A DNA stretch of 64,000 bases from Pseudomonas sp. MUP55 (GCF_034043515.1 NZ_CP138214.1:3162001-3226000); one strand, 5' to 3'; numbered from the stretch's first letter, positions 17,970 through 27,421 are shown. Program-made: numbers and translations. Notes: generated by a model not told the origin, from the sequence alone.

Positions 17970-18995
17970 TTATGTCTCCGGCGTTATTTCATTCAAAATC
18001 AAACTCCGATAATGCCCCGGATTCGACCCGCTCCACTTACGAAACGCCTTATAAAACGAACTCGTATCGGCAAACCCCAACCGCTCGGCAATCTGCGCAA
18101 AGCTGATCTGCGGCTCCGCCAGCCACACTATCGCCAACTCCTTGCGCACGCTGTCCTTGAGCCCTTGATACGTCTGGCCCTCTTCCGCCAGGCGGCGGCG
18201 CAAGGTGGACGCAGAGATGCACAGCGTGGTCGCCAGGCCTTCGGTCTCAGGCCAGGTGTTGGGCGGCATCTGGCGCAGGTCATGCTTGATACGGCTGGCA
18301 AGGCTTTGCGGGTCGCGGTATTTGACCAGGATATTGGCCGGCGCCTGGCTGAGGAAACGTTGCAGTTCCTGTGGGGTTCGTTTGATCGGCAGATCCAGGC
18401 ATTCGGCGGAAAAGATCATGCGGGTGCGTGGCCGATCGAAGCGCAGATTGTCTGAAAACATCACCTGGTAATCATCACAAAAATCCGGCCGTGCGCAGCG
18501 CAGTTCGATGGCCAGGATCGGGATGCGCCGCCCCGCCAGCCAGCAGGCGACGCCGTGAACGATCATCCAATAGGTGAAATAGGTGAACGCGCGCTTGGCC
18601 TCGGGCTCAGGCTCGAGCAACACGATTTCCGCCAGGCTTTGTTGGCGTACCAATTGGGCAGGCATGCGCTCGAGCATCAGCGACAGGAAATCCAGACCGG
18701 TTTCCAGGCCGGCCACCAGGCTGGGCTGTGCCAGCGCGGCGCGACACAAAAACGCGAGGCTGCCGGATTTGAGCTTGCGCGGGTCCATGCCGAAGAATTC
18801 ATCGTCCAGACGTCGCGCCAGCAAGCGCCACAACCGCGCATAAGCCGTGGCGGCTACGCGCGCGCTGGGCTGTTCCAGCAACAGCGGGTCAATTCCGACT
18901 TTGCTCAACGCCTCAACGGTGGCCGCTCCCGGCGCGCAGCTCTGCAACAGCGCTTCGCGTACGAGGTGAATGGAGATGGTGTCTTTTTCCGACAT
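17970..18995 (-). CDS. AraC-family transcriptional regulator (OruR/ArgR-like layout)
   Basis: This regulator is about 341 residues long. It has the N-terminal Arabinose_bd-type domain of the OruR branch (ALLQSCAPGAATVEALSKVG, then LLEQPSARVAATAYARLWR) and a C-terminal HTH_18 domain (FAQIAERLGFADTSSFYKAF, KWSGSNPGHYR). The start MSEKDTISIHLVREALL at 18993-18995 is typical of this family; an in-frame ATG 13 codons upstream is possible. Neither has a clear ribosome-binding site. It diverges from the iron operon efeUOBM, but that operon has its own Fur-like site, so a regulatory link is uncertain. Confidence 0.83.
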   Translation of the reverse strand: MSEKDTISIHLVREALLQSCAPGAATVEALSKVGIDPLLLEQPSARVAATAYARLWRLLARRLDDEFFGMDPRKLKSGSLAFLCRAALAQPSLVAGLETGLDFLSLMLERMPAQLVRQQSLAEIVLLEPEPEAKRAFTYFTYWMIVHGVACWLAGRRIPILAIELRCARPDFCDDYQVMFSDNLRFDRPRTRMIFSAECLDLPIKRTPQELQRFLSQAPANILVKYRDPQSLASRIKHDLRQMPPNTWPETEGLATTLCISASTLRRRLAEEGQTYQGLKDSVRKELAIVWLAEPQISFAQIAERLGFADTSSFYKAFRKWSGSNPGHYRSLILNEITPET

Positions 18996-19102
18996 GGGGT
19001 GTTGCTCGATCCGGCTGCGGTTTATGGCCTGCATGATAAGGGCGGTTGCCCTTCGCCACCACCGTTCAGCCCAGGTTCAGCAAAGGTCAATATTTCTTGT
19101 TT

Positions 19103-19121
19103 AGCAATGAGTATCATTATG
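19103..19121 (+). promoter_or_regulatory. Fur-box-like site upstream of efeU
   Basis: The 19-bp sequence AGCAATGAGTATCATTATG matches the classical Fur consensus at 13 of 19 positions, including the contiguous ATCATTAT half. It lies about 40 bp before the efeU start. Iron repression by Fur is the normal control of efe operons. Confidence 0.65.
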
Positions 19122-19161
19122 TTACAACTTAGCTTCCTATCTAGTTACGCCCTGGTGCCCG

Positions 19162-20007
19162 ATGCTCGTTCCTTTTTTAATCATGCTGCGCGAAGGCATT
19201 GAAGCGGCGTTGATCGTCGGGATCATCGCCAGCTACCTGCAACAGACCGGGCGCGGCCAGTGGATGCCTGCTGTGTGGATCGGCGTGTTTCTCGCCGCTG
19301 CGCTGGCCCTGCTGGTGGGCGGTGGCCTGGAACTGGTCAGCGCCGAGTTCCCGCAAAAGCAGCAGGAACTGTTCGAAGGCATTGTCGGGCTGGTCGCAGT
19401 GGGCATCCTCAGTTCCATGGTGTTCTGGATGCGCAAGGTGGCGCGGTCGATCAAGCACTCCCTGCATCAATCCCTGGACCACGCATTGGCCGGTTCCAGG
19501 CATCAGGTGACCGCGCTGATCCTGATGGTGTTTTTCGCTGTGGCCCGTGAAGGCCTGGAAACCGTGTTCTTCCTGCTCGCGGTGTTCCAGCAGAGCGAAG
19601 GCCCAGGCGCACCGATAGGCGCCCTGCTCGGCCTGATTCTGGCGATCATCGTCGGCTTCCTCATTTACACCGGCAGCATGCGCCTGAACCTCGCTGCGTT
19701 TTTCCGCTGGACTGGCCTGTTCATCCTCGTGGTGGCCGCCGGCATCCTCGCCAACTCGGTGCAAGCCCTGCACGAAGCGGGCGTATGGAACCACCTGCAA
19801 ACCGTGCTGTTCGACTTCAGCGCCGCGCTGCCCATGGACAGCCCGCTGGGTTCGGTACTCGCCGGCATGTTCGGCTATCAGGAAGCACCGACCGTCAGCA
19901 CCCTGGGCGCCTACCTGATTTATCTGGTGGTGGCCCTGGTGATGTTCTTCCTGCCCGCCGCGCCGCCCAAGCCGGCTGCCGCACCTTCTTCCGTTTCCAG
20001 CCAGTAA
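19162..20007 (+). CDS. efeU: FTR1-family iron permease EfeU
   Basis: This 281-residue inner-membrane protein has seven TM segments and the two REXXE iron-binding motifs of the Ftr1/EfeU family: REGIE at residues 10-14 and REGLE at 129-133. It imports ferric iron delivered after oxidation or extraction by the periplasmic Efe proteins. It is the first gene of efeU-efeO-efeB-efeM, with 10 bp to the next gene. A Fur-like site lies just upstream, so expression should rise under iron limitation. Confidence 0.93.
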   Translation: MLVPFLIMLREGIEAALIVGIIASYLQQTGRGQWMPAVWIGVFLAAALALLVGGGLELVSAEFPQKQQELFEGIVGLVAVGILSSMVFWMRKVARSIKHSLHQSLDHALAGSRHQVTALILMVFFAVAREGLETVFFLLAVFQQSEGPGAPIGALLGLILAIIVGFLIYTGSMRLNLAAFFRWTGLFILVVAAGILANSVQALHEAGVWNHLQTVLFDFSAALPMDSPLGSVLAGMFGYQEAPTVSTLGAYLIYLVVALVMFFLPAAPPKPAAAPSSVSSQ

Positions 20008-20017
20008 GGACCGTACC

Positions 20018-21220
20018 TTGTCCAACCCAACCCCTCAACCGGCTTCGCCACCCCGCGCCCTGCGCTGGGCAGTGGCTGGCTCGGTGGTCGTGATGATCGC
20101 CGCCGGTGGCCTGTTCTATTACGCCTCGCAACTGGCGGCCAGCAAGCGCCAGGCCAACCATGATGAAATCGGGGTGACCATTCATGGCCACGCCTGTGAA
20201 CCAAACGAACTGACGGTACCCGCCGGCCGTGCGAGTTTTCGCATCATCAACCGCTCCGACCGCGCGGTGGAATGGGAAATCCTTGATGGCGTTCTGGTCG
20301 TCGAAGAGCGGGAAAATATCGCGCCGGGCCTGAGCCAGGTGATCAACGCCAACCTGCTGCCCGGCGACTACGCGATCACCTGCGGCCTGCTGAGCAACCC
20401 GCGTGGCACCTTGCATGTCACGCCCACTGCACAGTCCGACGCCCAAGCCAAGGCCAAGCCGTCGATGGTGGCGTTTATCGGGCCGCTGTCGGAGTTCCGG
20501 GTTTACCTGAGCAGCCAAGGCAGTGCACTGGTCAAGGCAGTCACCGCGCTGCAACAGGCGATCGATGCCGGCGATCTCGCCCAGGCCCAGGCCCTGTATG
20601 TGCCGGCTCGCGAAGCCTACCAACGTTTGGCGCCGGCAGCGCAACGCCTGGCTGAGCTGGACAACGCGATCAATGCGCGCGCCGATTACTTCGAAAAACG
20701 TGAGCAGGATCCGGCCTTCAGTGGCTTCCACCGCCTGGAATACAGCCTGTTCCAGCAGCGCAGCCTCGACGGCCTGGCGCCGATTGCCCAGCGTCTGCTG
20801 ACAGACGTCACCACCCTCAAGCAACAACTGCTCGCCCAATCGCTGCCACCGGAGCAACTGGTGAGCATCGTGGTGCGCAACCTCAACAGCCTGGCGGATG
20901 GTCGCGCCGTTAGCGGTGAAGAGGAACGCTACAGCCACATCGACCTTAACGGTTTCGCCGCCAACCTGGAGGTTGCACACAAGGTCGTCGAGCTGATGCG
21001 GCCGCTGTTGACCAAGTCCGCTGCCGACCTGCTGCCTGAAGTCGACAGCGCCCTCGCCGCCTTCGATGCCGAACTCAAGGGCTTGAAGGCCGACCAGGGC
21101 TATGCCACCTATGACCGCGTGACCGCCGATCAGCGTAAGCAGATCAGCGAAAAGGCCAAGGCACTGGCCGCCGCACTCGATGGAATCGACCCCGCCCTTG
21201 GCCTTTCCGGCCTGCAGTGA
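20018..21220 (+). CDS. efeO: EfeO-type iron-uptake protein (cupredoxin plus M75 domain)
   Basis: This 400-residue protein has an N-terminal TM anchor or uncleaved signal (ALRWAVAGSVVVMIAAGGLF), a cupredoxin-like domain at about residues 50-135 (CEPNELTVPAGRASFRIINR) and a C-terminal peptidase_M75/imelysin-like EfeO domain with the metal motif in GFHRLEYSLF and the GEEERYSHIDL segment. It is thought to bind and oxidise or hand over iron to EfeU. The start is a TTG at 20018 with AAGGA just upstream; there is no ATG at the right place. Confidence 0.9.
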   Translation: MSNPTPQPASPPRALRWAVAGSVVVMIAAGGLFYYASQLAASKRQANHDEIGVTIHGHACEPNELTVPAGRASFRIINRSDRAVEWEILDGVLVVEERENIAPGLSQVINANLLPGDYAITCGLLSNPRGTLHVTPTAQSDAQAKAKPSMVAFIGPLSEFRVYLSSQGSALVKAVTALQQAIDAGDLAQAQALYVPAREAYQRLAPAAQRLAELDNAINARADYFEKREQDPAFSGFHRLEYSLFQQRSLDGLAPIAQRLLTDVTTLKQQLLAQSLPPEQLVSIVVRNLNSLADGRAVSGEEERYSHIDLNGFAANLEVAHKVVELMRPLLTKSAADLLPEVDSALAAFDAELKGLKADQGYATYDRVTADQRKQISEKAKALAAALDGIDPALGLSGLQ

Positions 21221-21234
21221 AGACGACCGCACAC

Positions 21235-22539
21235 ATGAGTGATTCAGCACAATTTGACCTCCAACGCCGCCGTGTCCTGCTGGGCATGGCCGCCACGGGT
21301 GCGGCCATTGCCGGCAGCACCCTGACCTGCCCGGCCATGGCGGCCGCCGCCGAACAAGTCACCACCGCGCCGCGCAGTGACAAGACCCAGGACCACCAGG
21401 CGTTTTTCGGCAAGCACCAAAGCGGTATCGTCACCCCGCGTCCGGCCTGCGGCATGGTCGTGGCATTCGACGTGCTGGCCAGCGACCGTGACGACCTGGA
21501 GCGCCTGTTTCGCATCTTGAACGAACGCATCGCCTTCCTGATGACCGGCGGCACCGTGCCGCAAGTCGACCCGAAACTGCCGCCCACCGACTCCGGCATC
21601 CTAGGCCCCGTGGTCACGCCGGATAACCTGACCATCACCGTCTCGGTGGGTGAGTCACTGTTCGATGAGCGCTTCGGCCTCGGCGCTGCCAAACCCAAGC
21701 GCCTGATTCGCATGGTCGGCTTCCCCAACGATGCGCTGGAACCGGCGCAGTGCCATGGTGACCTGAGCCTGCAGTTCAGCTCCAACACCCCGGACACCAA
21801 TATCCACGCGCTGCGCGACATCGTGAAGAACCTGCCTGACCTGCTGCTGGTGCGCTGGAAACAGGAAGGCAGCGTGCCGCCCCAGGCGCCGGCCAAACCC
21901 GGTGAGCCGGCACAAAGTGCGCGCAACTTTTTGGGCTTTCGCGACGGTTCGGCCAACCCCGACTCCAACGACGCTACGGCCATGGACCGGATCGTCTGGG
22001 TCCAGAGCGGCAGCGACGAACCCGCTTGGGCCGCCCATGGCAGTTACCAGGCCGTGCGCATCATCCGCAACTTTGTGGAGCGCTGGGACCGCACCCCACT
22101 GCAGGAGCAGGAAAGCATCATCGGCCGCGTCAAACCCACCGGGGCGCCGATGGATGGCACCCGCGAATCCCAGGTCCCGGACTACAGCAAGGACCCGGAA
22201 GGCAAATTGACCAAGCTCGATGCGCACATCCGCCTGGCCAACCCGCGCACCCCGCAGACCCAGGCCAACCTGATCCTGCGCCGGCCGTTCAACTACTCCA
22301 ACGGCGTCAACAAGAACGGTCAGCTGGACATGGGGCTGTTGTTCATTTGCTACCAGGCTGACCTGGAGAAAGGCTTTATCAGCGTGCAGACCCGGCTCAA
22401 CGGTGAGCCCCTGGAGGAATACCTCAAGCCCGTCGGCGGCGGCTATTTCTTCACCTTGCCGGGGGTCACGGGGCCTGATGACTTCATCGGGCGCACGCTG
22501 CTTGCGGCAACGCACCCTCACACCACTGCCCATACCTAA
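21235..22539 (+). CDS. efeB: Deferrochelatase/DyP-type peroxidase EfeB
   Basis: This 434-residue heme peroxidase is exported by the Tat pathway: the N-terminus carries the twin-arginine motif [18 protein letters not shown] and an alanine-rich cleavage region. The DyP signature [10 protein letters not shown] holds the catalytic Asp. EfeB is proposed to oxidise ferrous iron or extract iron from heme in the periplasm. The ATG at 21235 is preferred; a GTG at 21217 that overlaps the efeO stop would add six residues. Confidence 0.92.
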   Translation: MSDSAQFDLQRRRVLLGMAATGAAIAGSTLTCPAMAAAAEQVTTAPRSDKTQDHQAFFGKHQSGIVTPRPACGMVVAFDVLASDRDDLERLFRILNERIAFLMTGGTVPQVDPKLPPTDSGILGPVVTPDNLTITVSVGESLFDERFGLGAAKPKRLIRMVGFPNDALEPAQCHGDLSLQFSSNTPDTNIHALRDIVKNLPDLLLVRWKQEGSVPPQAPAKPGEPAQSARNFLGFRDGSANPDSNDATAMDRIVWVQSGSDEPAWAAHGSYQAVRIIRNFVERWDRTPLQEQESIIGRVKPTGAPMDGTRESQVPDYSKDPEGKLTKLDAHIRLANPRTPQTQANLILRRPFNYSNGVNKNGQLDMGLLFICYQADLEKGFISVQTRLNGEPLEEYLKPVGGGYFFTLPGVTGPDDFIGRTLLAATHPHTTAHT

Positions 22540-22565
22540 AACAAACTCAGAGCGGATACCGTCCC

Positions 22566-23384
22566 ATGAAGAAGTCGACCCTCGCGTTGTCGTTGCTGAT
22601 GACCCTTTCACCGCTGGCCGCCTTTGCCGCCACGGCGCCACTGGACCTGGTAGGTCCGGTGTCGGACTACAAGATCTACGTCACCGAAGAGATCGGTGAA
22701 TTGGTCACCCAAACCCAGGCCTTCACCGCCGCGGTGAAAAAAGGCGACCTGGCCACCGCCAAGAAGCTCTATGCGCCGACCCGTGTGCACTATGAGTCCA
22801 TCGAGCCGATCGCCGAGCTGTTCAGCGACCTCGACGCCTCTATCGATTCGCGTGTCGACGATCACGAAAAAGGCGTGAAGGCCGAAGACTTCACTGGCTT
22901 TCACCGCATCGAGTACAGCCTGTTCTCGGAGAACACCACCCAGGGCCTGGACGCCCTCGCCGACAAGCTCAACAGCGACGTGCTGGACCTGAAAACCCGG
23001 GTGGACGGCCTGACCTTCCCACCGGAAAAAGTCGTAGGAGGTGCCGCAGCACTGCTTGAAGAAGTTGCCGCGACCAAGATTTCCGGCGAAGAAGACCGCT
23101 ACAGCCACACCGACTTGTACGACTTCCAGGGCAACATCGACGGCGCGAAGAAAATCGTCGACCTGTTCCGTGGCCAGATCGACCAACAAGACAAGGGGTT
23201 TCTGGCCAAGGTCGACAAGAACTTCGCCACCGTGGACAAGATCCTGGCCAAGTACAAGACCGCGGACGGTGGCTTTGAGACCTACGACAAGGTCAAGGAT
23301 AACGACCGCAAGGCCCTGGTGGGTCCGGTCAATACCCTGGCTGAAGACCTGTCGATGCTGCGCGGCAAGCTGGGCCTGAACTAA
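22566..23384 (+). CDS. efeM: EfeM: periplasmic M75-domain iron protein without cupredoxin
   Basis: This 272-residue protein has a cleaved Sec signal ([15 protein letters not shown]) followed only by the EfeO/imelysin-like M75 domain. It repeats the motifs of the upstream Efe[11 protein letters not shown] with the His/Glu metal ligands, and [18 protein letters not shown]. It matches the EfeM type known from Pseudomonas. It closes the efe operon, so the locus encodes two M75 iron proteins, one with and one without a cupredoxin. Confidence 0.88.
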   Translation: MKKSTLALSLLMTLSPLAAFAATAPLDLVGPVSDYKIYVTEEIGELVTQTQAFTAAVKKGDLATAKKLYAPTRVHYESIEPIAELFSDLDASIDSRVDDHEKGVKAEDFTGFHRIEYSLFSENTTQGLDALADKLNSDVLDLKTRVDGLTFPPEKVVGGAAALLEEVAATKISGEEDRYSHTDLYDFQGNIDGAKKIVDLFRGQIDQQDKGFLAKVDKNFATVDKILAKYKTADGGFETYDKVKDNDRKALVGPVNTLAEDLSMLRGKLGLN

Positions 23385-23392
23385 GCCCGCAC

Positions 23393-23563
23393 AAAAAACA
23401 CCCAGGCCCTGATGCCAATCAGTTAGAGCTTTTTGTAGGAGCGAGCTTGCTCGCGAAGAACTAAAGGTCTCCGCGTTTATCCAGAATGAACGCGTTGCCT
23501 GGACGTTTTTCGCGAGCAAGCTCGCTCCTACAGTGAATCCCTTTCGGCGCCTGGGTGTTTTTT
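23393..23563. terminator. Bidirectional efeM/pssA terminator interrupted by a REP doublet
   Basis: AAAAAACACCCAGGC (23393-23407) and GCCTGGGTGTTTTTT (23549-23563) are perfect inverted 15-bp arms with A- and T-tracts on the outer sides. That is the layout of an intrinsic terminator serving convergent efeM and pssA. The loop now contains about 140 bp, including a complete REP doublet. Confidence 0.65.
23435..23531. repeat. REP doublet (REPIN-like), copy 1 of the TAGGAGCGAG type
   Basis: Two perfect 23-bp inverted arms occur (left arm starts GTAGGAGCGAGCTTGC, 23435-23457; right arm 23509-23531). Each contains its own small palindrome, and about 50 bp separates them. The same interior and arms recur at 55579-55676. 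Copy similarity extends left into GCCAATCAGTTAGAGC. Confidence 0.85.
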
Positions 23564-23575
23564 TGCCAGGTGGTT

Positions 23576-24919
23576 TTACAGAATCCGGTAGAGCAGCCGC
23601 TCGATGCGGACCCGGCTGACCCGGCGCAAAAACTTGCCCACCGCCGCCGGGTAGTCCGCCAGGGTCTGCAAGTGCTGGTAGCCGGCAATGCACGTGGTGT
23701 GCTGGAAAATATGCGCAAGCTCTTGCGCACGCGGCGCCAACCATTCGCCCTTGGGGTCGTCGATCAGCAAGGCGTTTTCCAGGTCGAGGCGGAACGCTCT
23801 GGGGTTGAGGTTGTTGCCGGTCAGCAAGGTGTAGCGCTCGTCCACCCACATGCCTTTAAGGTGATAGCTGTTATCGCCGTCATGCCACAGGTGCAGGTTC
23901 AGCTGGCCGCTGTCGATCATCGGCTGATGGCGCTTGGCAAAGCGACGCAGGCTGATTTCATACAGATAAGGCAACGCGGCGATCACCTTGAAGGGTTCGC
24001 TGGGCGGAATGTAGAAATCGTTGGCGGTCTTGTCGCCGACGATGATGTCGATCTTCACCCCGCGCGCCAGGGCGCGGTTGATCTCCCGAGTCACCGGCAG
24101 CGGCAGGTTGAAGTACGGCGTACAGATGGTCAGTTGCTGCTGGGCGCTGGCGATCAGCTCCAGGATGACCCGGCTGAGCGGGTTGTTCTTGCCCACGCCA
24201 AGTAATGGGCTGACTTGCAGCTGCCCATTGGGCAACTGCCCGGCGCTGGTGTCATACGCCGCATGCTTGAGGCGGCTGCGCAGGTCGCCGATGTCGTTGC
24301 GCAGGCTGCGGGTGGTGGGCGGGTTGGGCAGGTCGAGGCGATGCACCGCCTTGGACGCTATCAGGCCATGCTCCACGAGGTGCTGCATGGAATCGGCCAG
24401 CACCTGGCTGTGGATCAGGTGATAACGGTCGAAGCGGTATTTGTCGAACTTGTGCAGGTACACGTTGTTCAGGCTGGCGCCGCTGTAGACCACCGTGTCA
24501 TCGATCACAAAGCCCTTGAGGTGCAATACGCCAAACAGCTCGCGGGTTTGCACCGGCACGCCATACACCGGCACTTCACTGGCGTGGCTCTGGGTCATGG
24601 CCTGGTACCAGGCGCTGTTGCCGGGCTGTTTGCCGGCGCCAATCAAGCCACGCTGGGCGCGCAACCAGTCCACCATCACCACGATCTCCAACGCCGGTCG
24701 CGCAGCCTTGGCGGCGTGCAGTGCGTCGTAAATCTCCTGCCCCGCTTCGTCCTGCTGCAAGTACAACGCAACGATGTAGATGCGCCGGGTAGCCTGGGAG
24801 ATTTTCTCCAGCAGGCAGCGACGATAGGCATCGGCGCTGGGCAGCACCTCGATGGCATCGGCAGACAGTGGGAAACCGCGCAATTTGGGCAACAGGGAGC
24901 GTTTGAAGAACGACGGCAT
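23576..24919 (-). CDS. pssA: CDP-diacylglycerol-serine O-phosphatidyltransferase PssA
   Basis: This 447-residue phospholipase-D-superfamily enzyme makes phosphatidylserine, the precursor of phosphatidylethanolamine, at the membrane surface. It aligns along its whole length with E. coli PssA as I recall it. Both HKD motifs are present: HLKGFVIDD (His133, Lys135, Asp140) and HLKGMWVDE. Other shared stretches are YGVPVQTRELFGVLHLKGF and YFNLPLPVTREINRALARG. The ATG at 24917-24919 gives the family N-terminus (MPSFFKRSLLPKL). It diverges from a TetR gene. Confidence 0.94.
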   Translation of the reverse strand: MPSFFKRSLLPKLRGFPLSADAIEVLPSADAYRRCLLEKISQATRRIYIVALYLQQDEAGQEIYDALHAAKAARPALEIVVMVDWLRAQRGLIGAGKQPGNSAWYQAMTQSHASEVPVYGVPVQTRELFGVLHLKGFVIDDTVVYSGASLNNVYLHKFDKYRFDRYHLIHSQVLADSMQHLVEHGLIASKAVHRLDLPNPPTTRSLRNDIGDLRSRLKHAAYDTSAGQLPNGQLQVSPLLGVGKNNPLSRVILELIASAQQQLTICTPYFNLPLPVTREINRALARGVKIDIIVGDKTANDFYIPPSEPFKVIAALPYLYEISLRRFAKRHQPMIDSGQLNLHLWHDGDNSYHLKGMWVDERYTLLTGNNLNPRAFRLDLENALLIDDPKGEWLAPRAQELAHIFQHTTCIAGYQHLQTLADYPAAVGKFLRRVSRVRIERLLYRIL

Positions 24920-25008
24920 AAGGCTCGCAATGGGTCGAATCCGAAGAGGCCCAGAGCTTACACCATGGGGGGACTCAGGTCTCGTCACCGCGCACGGAAA
25001 AATACCCG

Positions 25009-25045
25009 TTGACCAAGAAGAATGATCGTTCTACTTTAGTAAGCA
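25009..25045 (+). promoter_or_regulatory. Promoter and overlapping palindrome for the TetR gene
   Basis: A sigma-70-type TTGACC (25009-25014) and TACTTT (25032-25037) are separated by 17 bp. The spacer contains the near-perfect palindrome AGAATGATCGTTCT (25019-25032). A repressor bound there would block RNA polymerase, so autoregulation by the TetR protein is likely. The predicted transcript would start at or next to the ATG at 25045. Confidence 0.6.
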
Positions 25046-25608
25046 TGAACGAAATCACAAACAACGAAACCCGCGACATTATTCTCGACGTGACCGAGAA
25101 GCTGATTTATCGGCACGGCATCGCTGCCACCGGCATGGACCTGCTGGTAAAAACCGCGGGTGTCTCGCGAAAAAGCATCTATCGCTATTTCACCAACAAG
25201 GATGAGCTGGTGATCGCTGCCCTGCAGCGACGCGACGAACGCTGGATGCGCTGGCTGCGTACTGAAGTTGAGCGCCGTGAAGACAGCGGCGAACGCCTGC
25301 TGGCGCTGTTCAGCGCCCTGAAAAGCTGGTTCGGCTCGGCGGACTTTCGTGGCTGCGCCTTTATCAATACCAGCGGCGAAACCGGCGATGCGCGCTCCCC
25401 GGTCCGCCTGCTGGCCAAGGCTCACAAGCAAAAACTGTTCGAGTACGCACTTGAACTGTGTCACGCACATGGCACTCCCGACCCGCAGCGCCAGGCCGCA
25501 CAGCTGCTGATCCTGATCGATGGCGCCATCACCGTTGCCCTGGTGATGGGCGATACAACGTCTGCCGATAACGCGCAAGCGATGGCGCGCACGCTGTTGG
25601 GGCTTTGA
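25045..25608 (+). CDS. TetR-family transcriptional regulator
   Basis: This 187-residue repressor has an N-terminal HTH (about residues 12-58: GIAATGMDLLVKTAGVSRKS, then YRYFTNKDELVIAAL) and a C-terminal ligand domain containing GCAFINTSGETGD, a hallmark of the YcdC/TetR_C_7-like subgroup. I use the ATG at 25045; a TTG at 25009 lies inside the promoter -35 element and is unlikely. There is no ribosome-binding site before the ATG, in line with a leaderless transcript. A DUF1348 gene follows 42 bp downstream and is the probable target. Confidence 0.87.
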   Translation: MNEITNNETRDIILDVTEKLIYRHGIAATGMDLLVKTAGVSRKSIYRYFTNKDELVIAALQRRDERWMRWLRTEVERREDSGERLLALFSALKSWFGSADFRGCAFINTSGETGDARSPVRLLAKAHKQKLFEYALELCHAHGTPDPQRQAAQLLILIDGAITVALVMGDTTSADNAQAMARTLLGL

Positions 25609-25650
25609 ACAACTTTCGCTGCACTTTCATGACTTTTCAGGAGCCGCTTT

Positions 25651-26130
25651 ATGTCATCCAACGCAGAAGTACGCCCGCCGCTGCCACCCTTTACCCGCGA
25701 GTCGGCCATCGAAAAAGTGCGCCTGGCCGAAGACGGCTGGAACTCCCGTGACCCACAGCGGGTTTCACTGGCCTATACGCTGGACACCCAGTGGCGCAAC
25801 CGCGCCGAGTTCGCCCATAACCGCGAAGAAGCCAAGGGTTTTCTCACGCGCAAATGGGCCAAAGAGCTGGATTACCGACTGATCAAGGAGTTGTGGGCGT
25901 TCACTGGCAACCGCATCGCCGTGCGCTATGCCTACGAATGGCACGATGATTCCGGCAACTGGTTTCGTTCGTACGGCAATGAAAACTGGGAGTTCGACGA
26001 TAACGGCCTGATGGCCAACCGTTTTGCGTGCATCAACGACCTGCCAATCAAGGAAAGCGAACGCAAGTTCCACTGGCCGCTGGGGCGCCGCCCGGATGAT
26101 CATCCGGGCTTGTCCGACCTGGGCCTGTAA
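25651..26130 (+). CDS. DUF1348 / NTF2-like (SnoaL-fold) protein
   Basis: This 159-residue protein of the nuclear-transport-factor-2-like fold has the DUF1348 hallmarks [39 protein letters not shown] and [17 protein letters not shown]. Members are small alpha/beta cone proteins, often annotated as stress-related or as putative isomerases or hydrolases; no activity is established. An AGGAG lies 8 nt before the ATG. It follows a TetR gene and is probably co-regulated with it. Confidence 0.85.
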   Translation: MSSNAEVRPPLPPFTRESAIEKVRLAEDGWNSRDPQRVSLAYTLDTQWRNRAEFAHNREEAKGFLTRKWAKELDYRLIKELWAFTGNRIAVRYAYEWHDDSGNWFRSYGNENWEFDDNGLMANRFACINDLPIKESERKFHWPLGRRPDDHPGLSDLGL

Positions 26131-26138
26131 CCCCGAAG

Positions 26139-26242
26139 GATCGTCCCCACGCTCCGCGTGGGGATGCCTCCAAGGACGCTCCGCGTCCCGCCAGTGCACG
26201 CGTGACGCCGAGCCTCAGGGGCTGCACTCCCAAGCGAGAGCG
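26139..26242. repeat. Intergenic repeat of the GATCGTCCCCACGC type, degraded copy
   Basis: It begins GATCGTCCCCACGCTCCGCG and contains serial small hairpins (CCCCACGC/GCGTGGGG and GGACGC/GCGTCC). A longer related copy lies at 48624-48743, where the terminal inverted repeat is intact. Here the right end has decayed. Confidence 0.75.
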
Positions 26243-26252
26243 CGGCGGTTAC

Positions 26253-27410
26253 TCAGTCCTGGTTCAGCCCAACGCGATACAGCACCCCATCGTCCTCATC
26301 CGTCAGCACATACAGATAGCCATCCGGCCCTTGCCGCACATCGCGAATCCGCGCTTTCAAGTCACCCAGCAAGCGCTCCTCATGCACGACCTTGTCGCCA
26401 TCGAACTGCAACCGAATCAGCTCCTTGCTGGCCAACGCGCCGATAAACAGGTTGTGCTGCCATGCCTTGAAACGATCGGCGTCGTAGAACGCCATGCCGC
26501 TGATCCCCGGTGATTTCTCCCACACGTGGTGCGGCGCCACCGTGCCTTCGGCCGTCTTGCCCTTGGCCTCGGGAATCGGCGTGAGGGAGTAGTTGATGCC
26601 ATGGGTCGCCAACGGCCAGCCGTAATTCTTGCCACGCTCGATGATGTTGATTTCATCACCGCCACGTGGTCCATGTTCGTTTTCCCAGATCGTGCCACTC
26701 CACGGGTTCAACGCCAGCCCCTGGGGGTTACGTTGGCCGTAGGACCAGATCTCGGGACGTACCCCTGGCTGACCGACAAAGGGGTTATCGTCGGGCACGC
26801 GGCCATCCGGATAAATGCGCACCACTTTGCCTTGAAGCTTGTCCAGGTCCTGGGCCGTGGGCCGCACATTGTTTTCGCCCAGGGTCACGAACAGGTAGCC
26901 GTCACGGTCAAACGCCAGGCGCGAGCCGAAGTGATTGCCGGTGGACAGCTTCGGTTCCTGGCGCAGGATGACCTGAAAATCCTTCAGGCCGCTCAAGTCA
27001 TCAGCCAAGCGCCCTCGCCCCACGGCGGTTCCGGCCTTGCCGTCCTCGCCGCCGCCTTCGGCGTACGCCAGGTACACCATGCGGTCCTGCTTGAAGTCGG
27101 GTGACAGCACCACGTCAAGCAAACCGCCCTGCCCCTTGGCCCACACCTGCGGCACGCCCGTCAACGGCGCGGAAAGCTTGCCGTCAGGGCTGACGAAGCG
27201 CAGATGGCCGGGTAGCTCGGTCACCAGAAAGCCTTGCTTGTCCGGCAGGAATGCCACCGCCCAGGGGTGATTCAAACCCTTGGCAATCGGCGTGGCCGTG
27301 ATGCTGCCTTGCTCACTGGGAAATTGCCGGGCATCAGCGGCGTGAACCGCCGCCAATGGCAGCAGCGCGGTTGCACAAATAGCGGCTAGCAGGGTTTTGC
27401 GTAGAAACAT
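26253..27410 (-). CDS. PQQ-dependent soluble aldose sugar dehydrogenase (YliI/Asd-like)
   Basis: This 385-residue periplasmic six-bladed beta-propeller belongs to the glucose/sorbosone dehydrogenase family. It has a Sec signal peptide (LLAAICATALLPLAAVHA, cleavage near residue 24). Family segments are NHPWAVAFLPD, SPDFKQDRMVYLAYAEG, LSTGNHFGSRLAFDRDGYLF and NIIERGKNYGWP. It should oxidise aldoses with PQQ and Ca2+. A small exported protein gene ends 11 bp upstream on the same strand, forming a two-gene operon. Confidence 0.88.
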   Translation of the reverse strand: MFLRKTLLAAICATALLPLAAVHAADARQFPSEQGSITATPIAKGLNHPWAVAFLPDKQGFLVTELPGHLRFVSPDGKLSAPLTGVPQVWAKGQGGLLDVVLSPDFKQDRMVYLAYAEGGGEDGKAGTAVGRGRLADDLSGLKDFQVILRQEPKLSTGNHFGSRLAFDRDGYLFVTLGENNVRPTAQDLDKLQGKVVRIYPDGRVPDDNPFVGQPGVRPEIWSYGQRNPQGLALNPWSGTIWENEHGPRGGDEINIIERGKNYGWPLATHGINYSLTPIPEAKGKTAEGTVAPHHVWEKSPGISGMAFYDADRFKAWQHNLFIGALASKELIRLQFDGDKVVHEERLLGDLKARIRDVRQGPDGYLYVLTDEDDGVLYRVGLNQD

Positions 27411-27421
27411 AAGACGGATCC

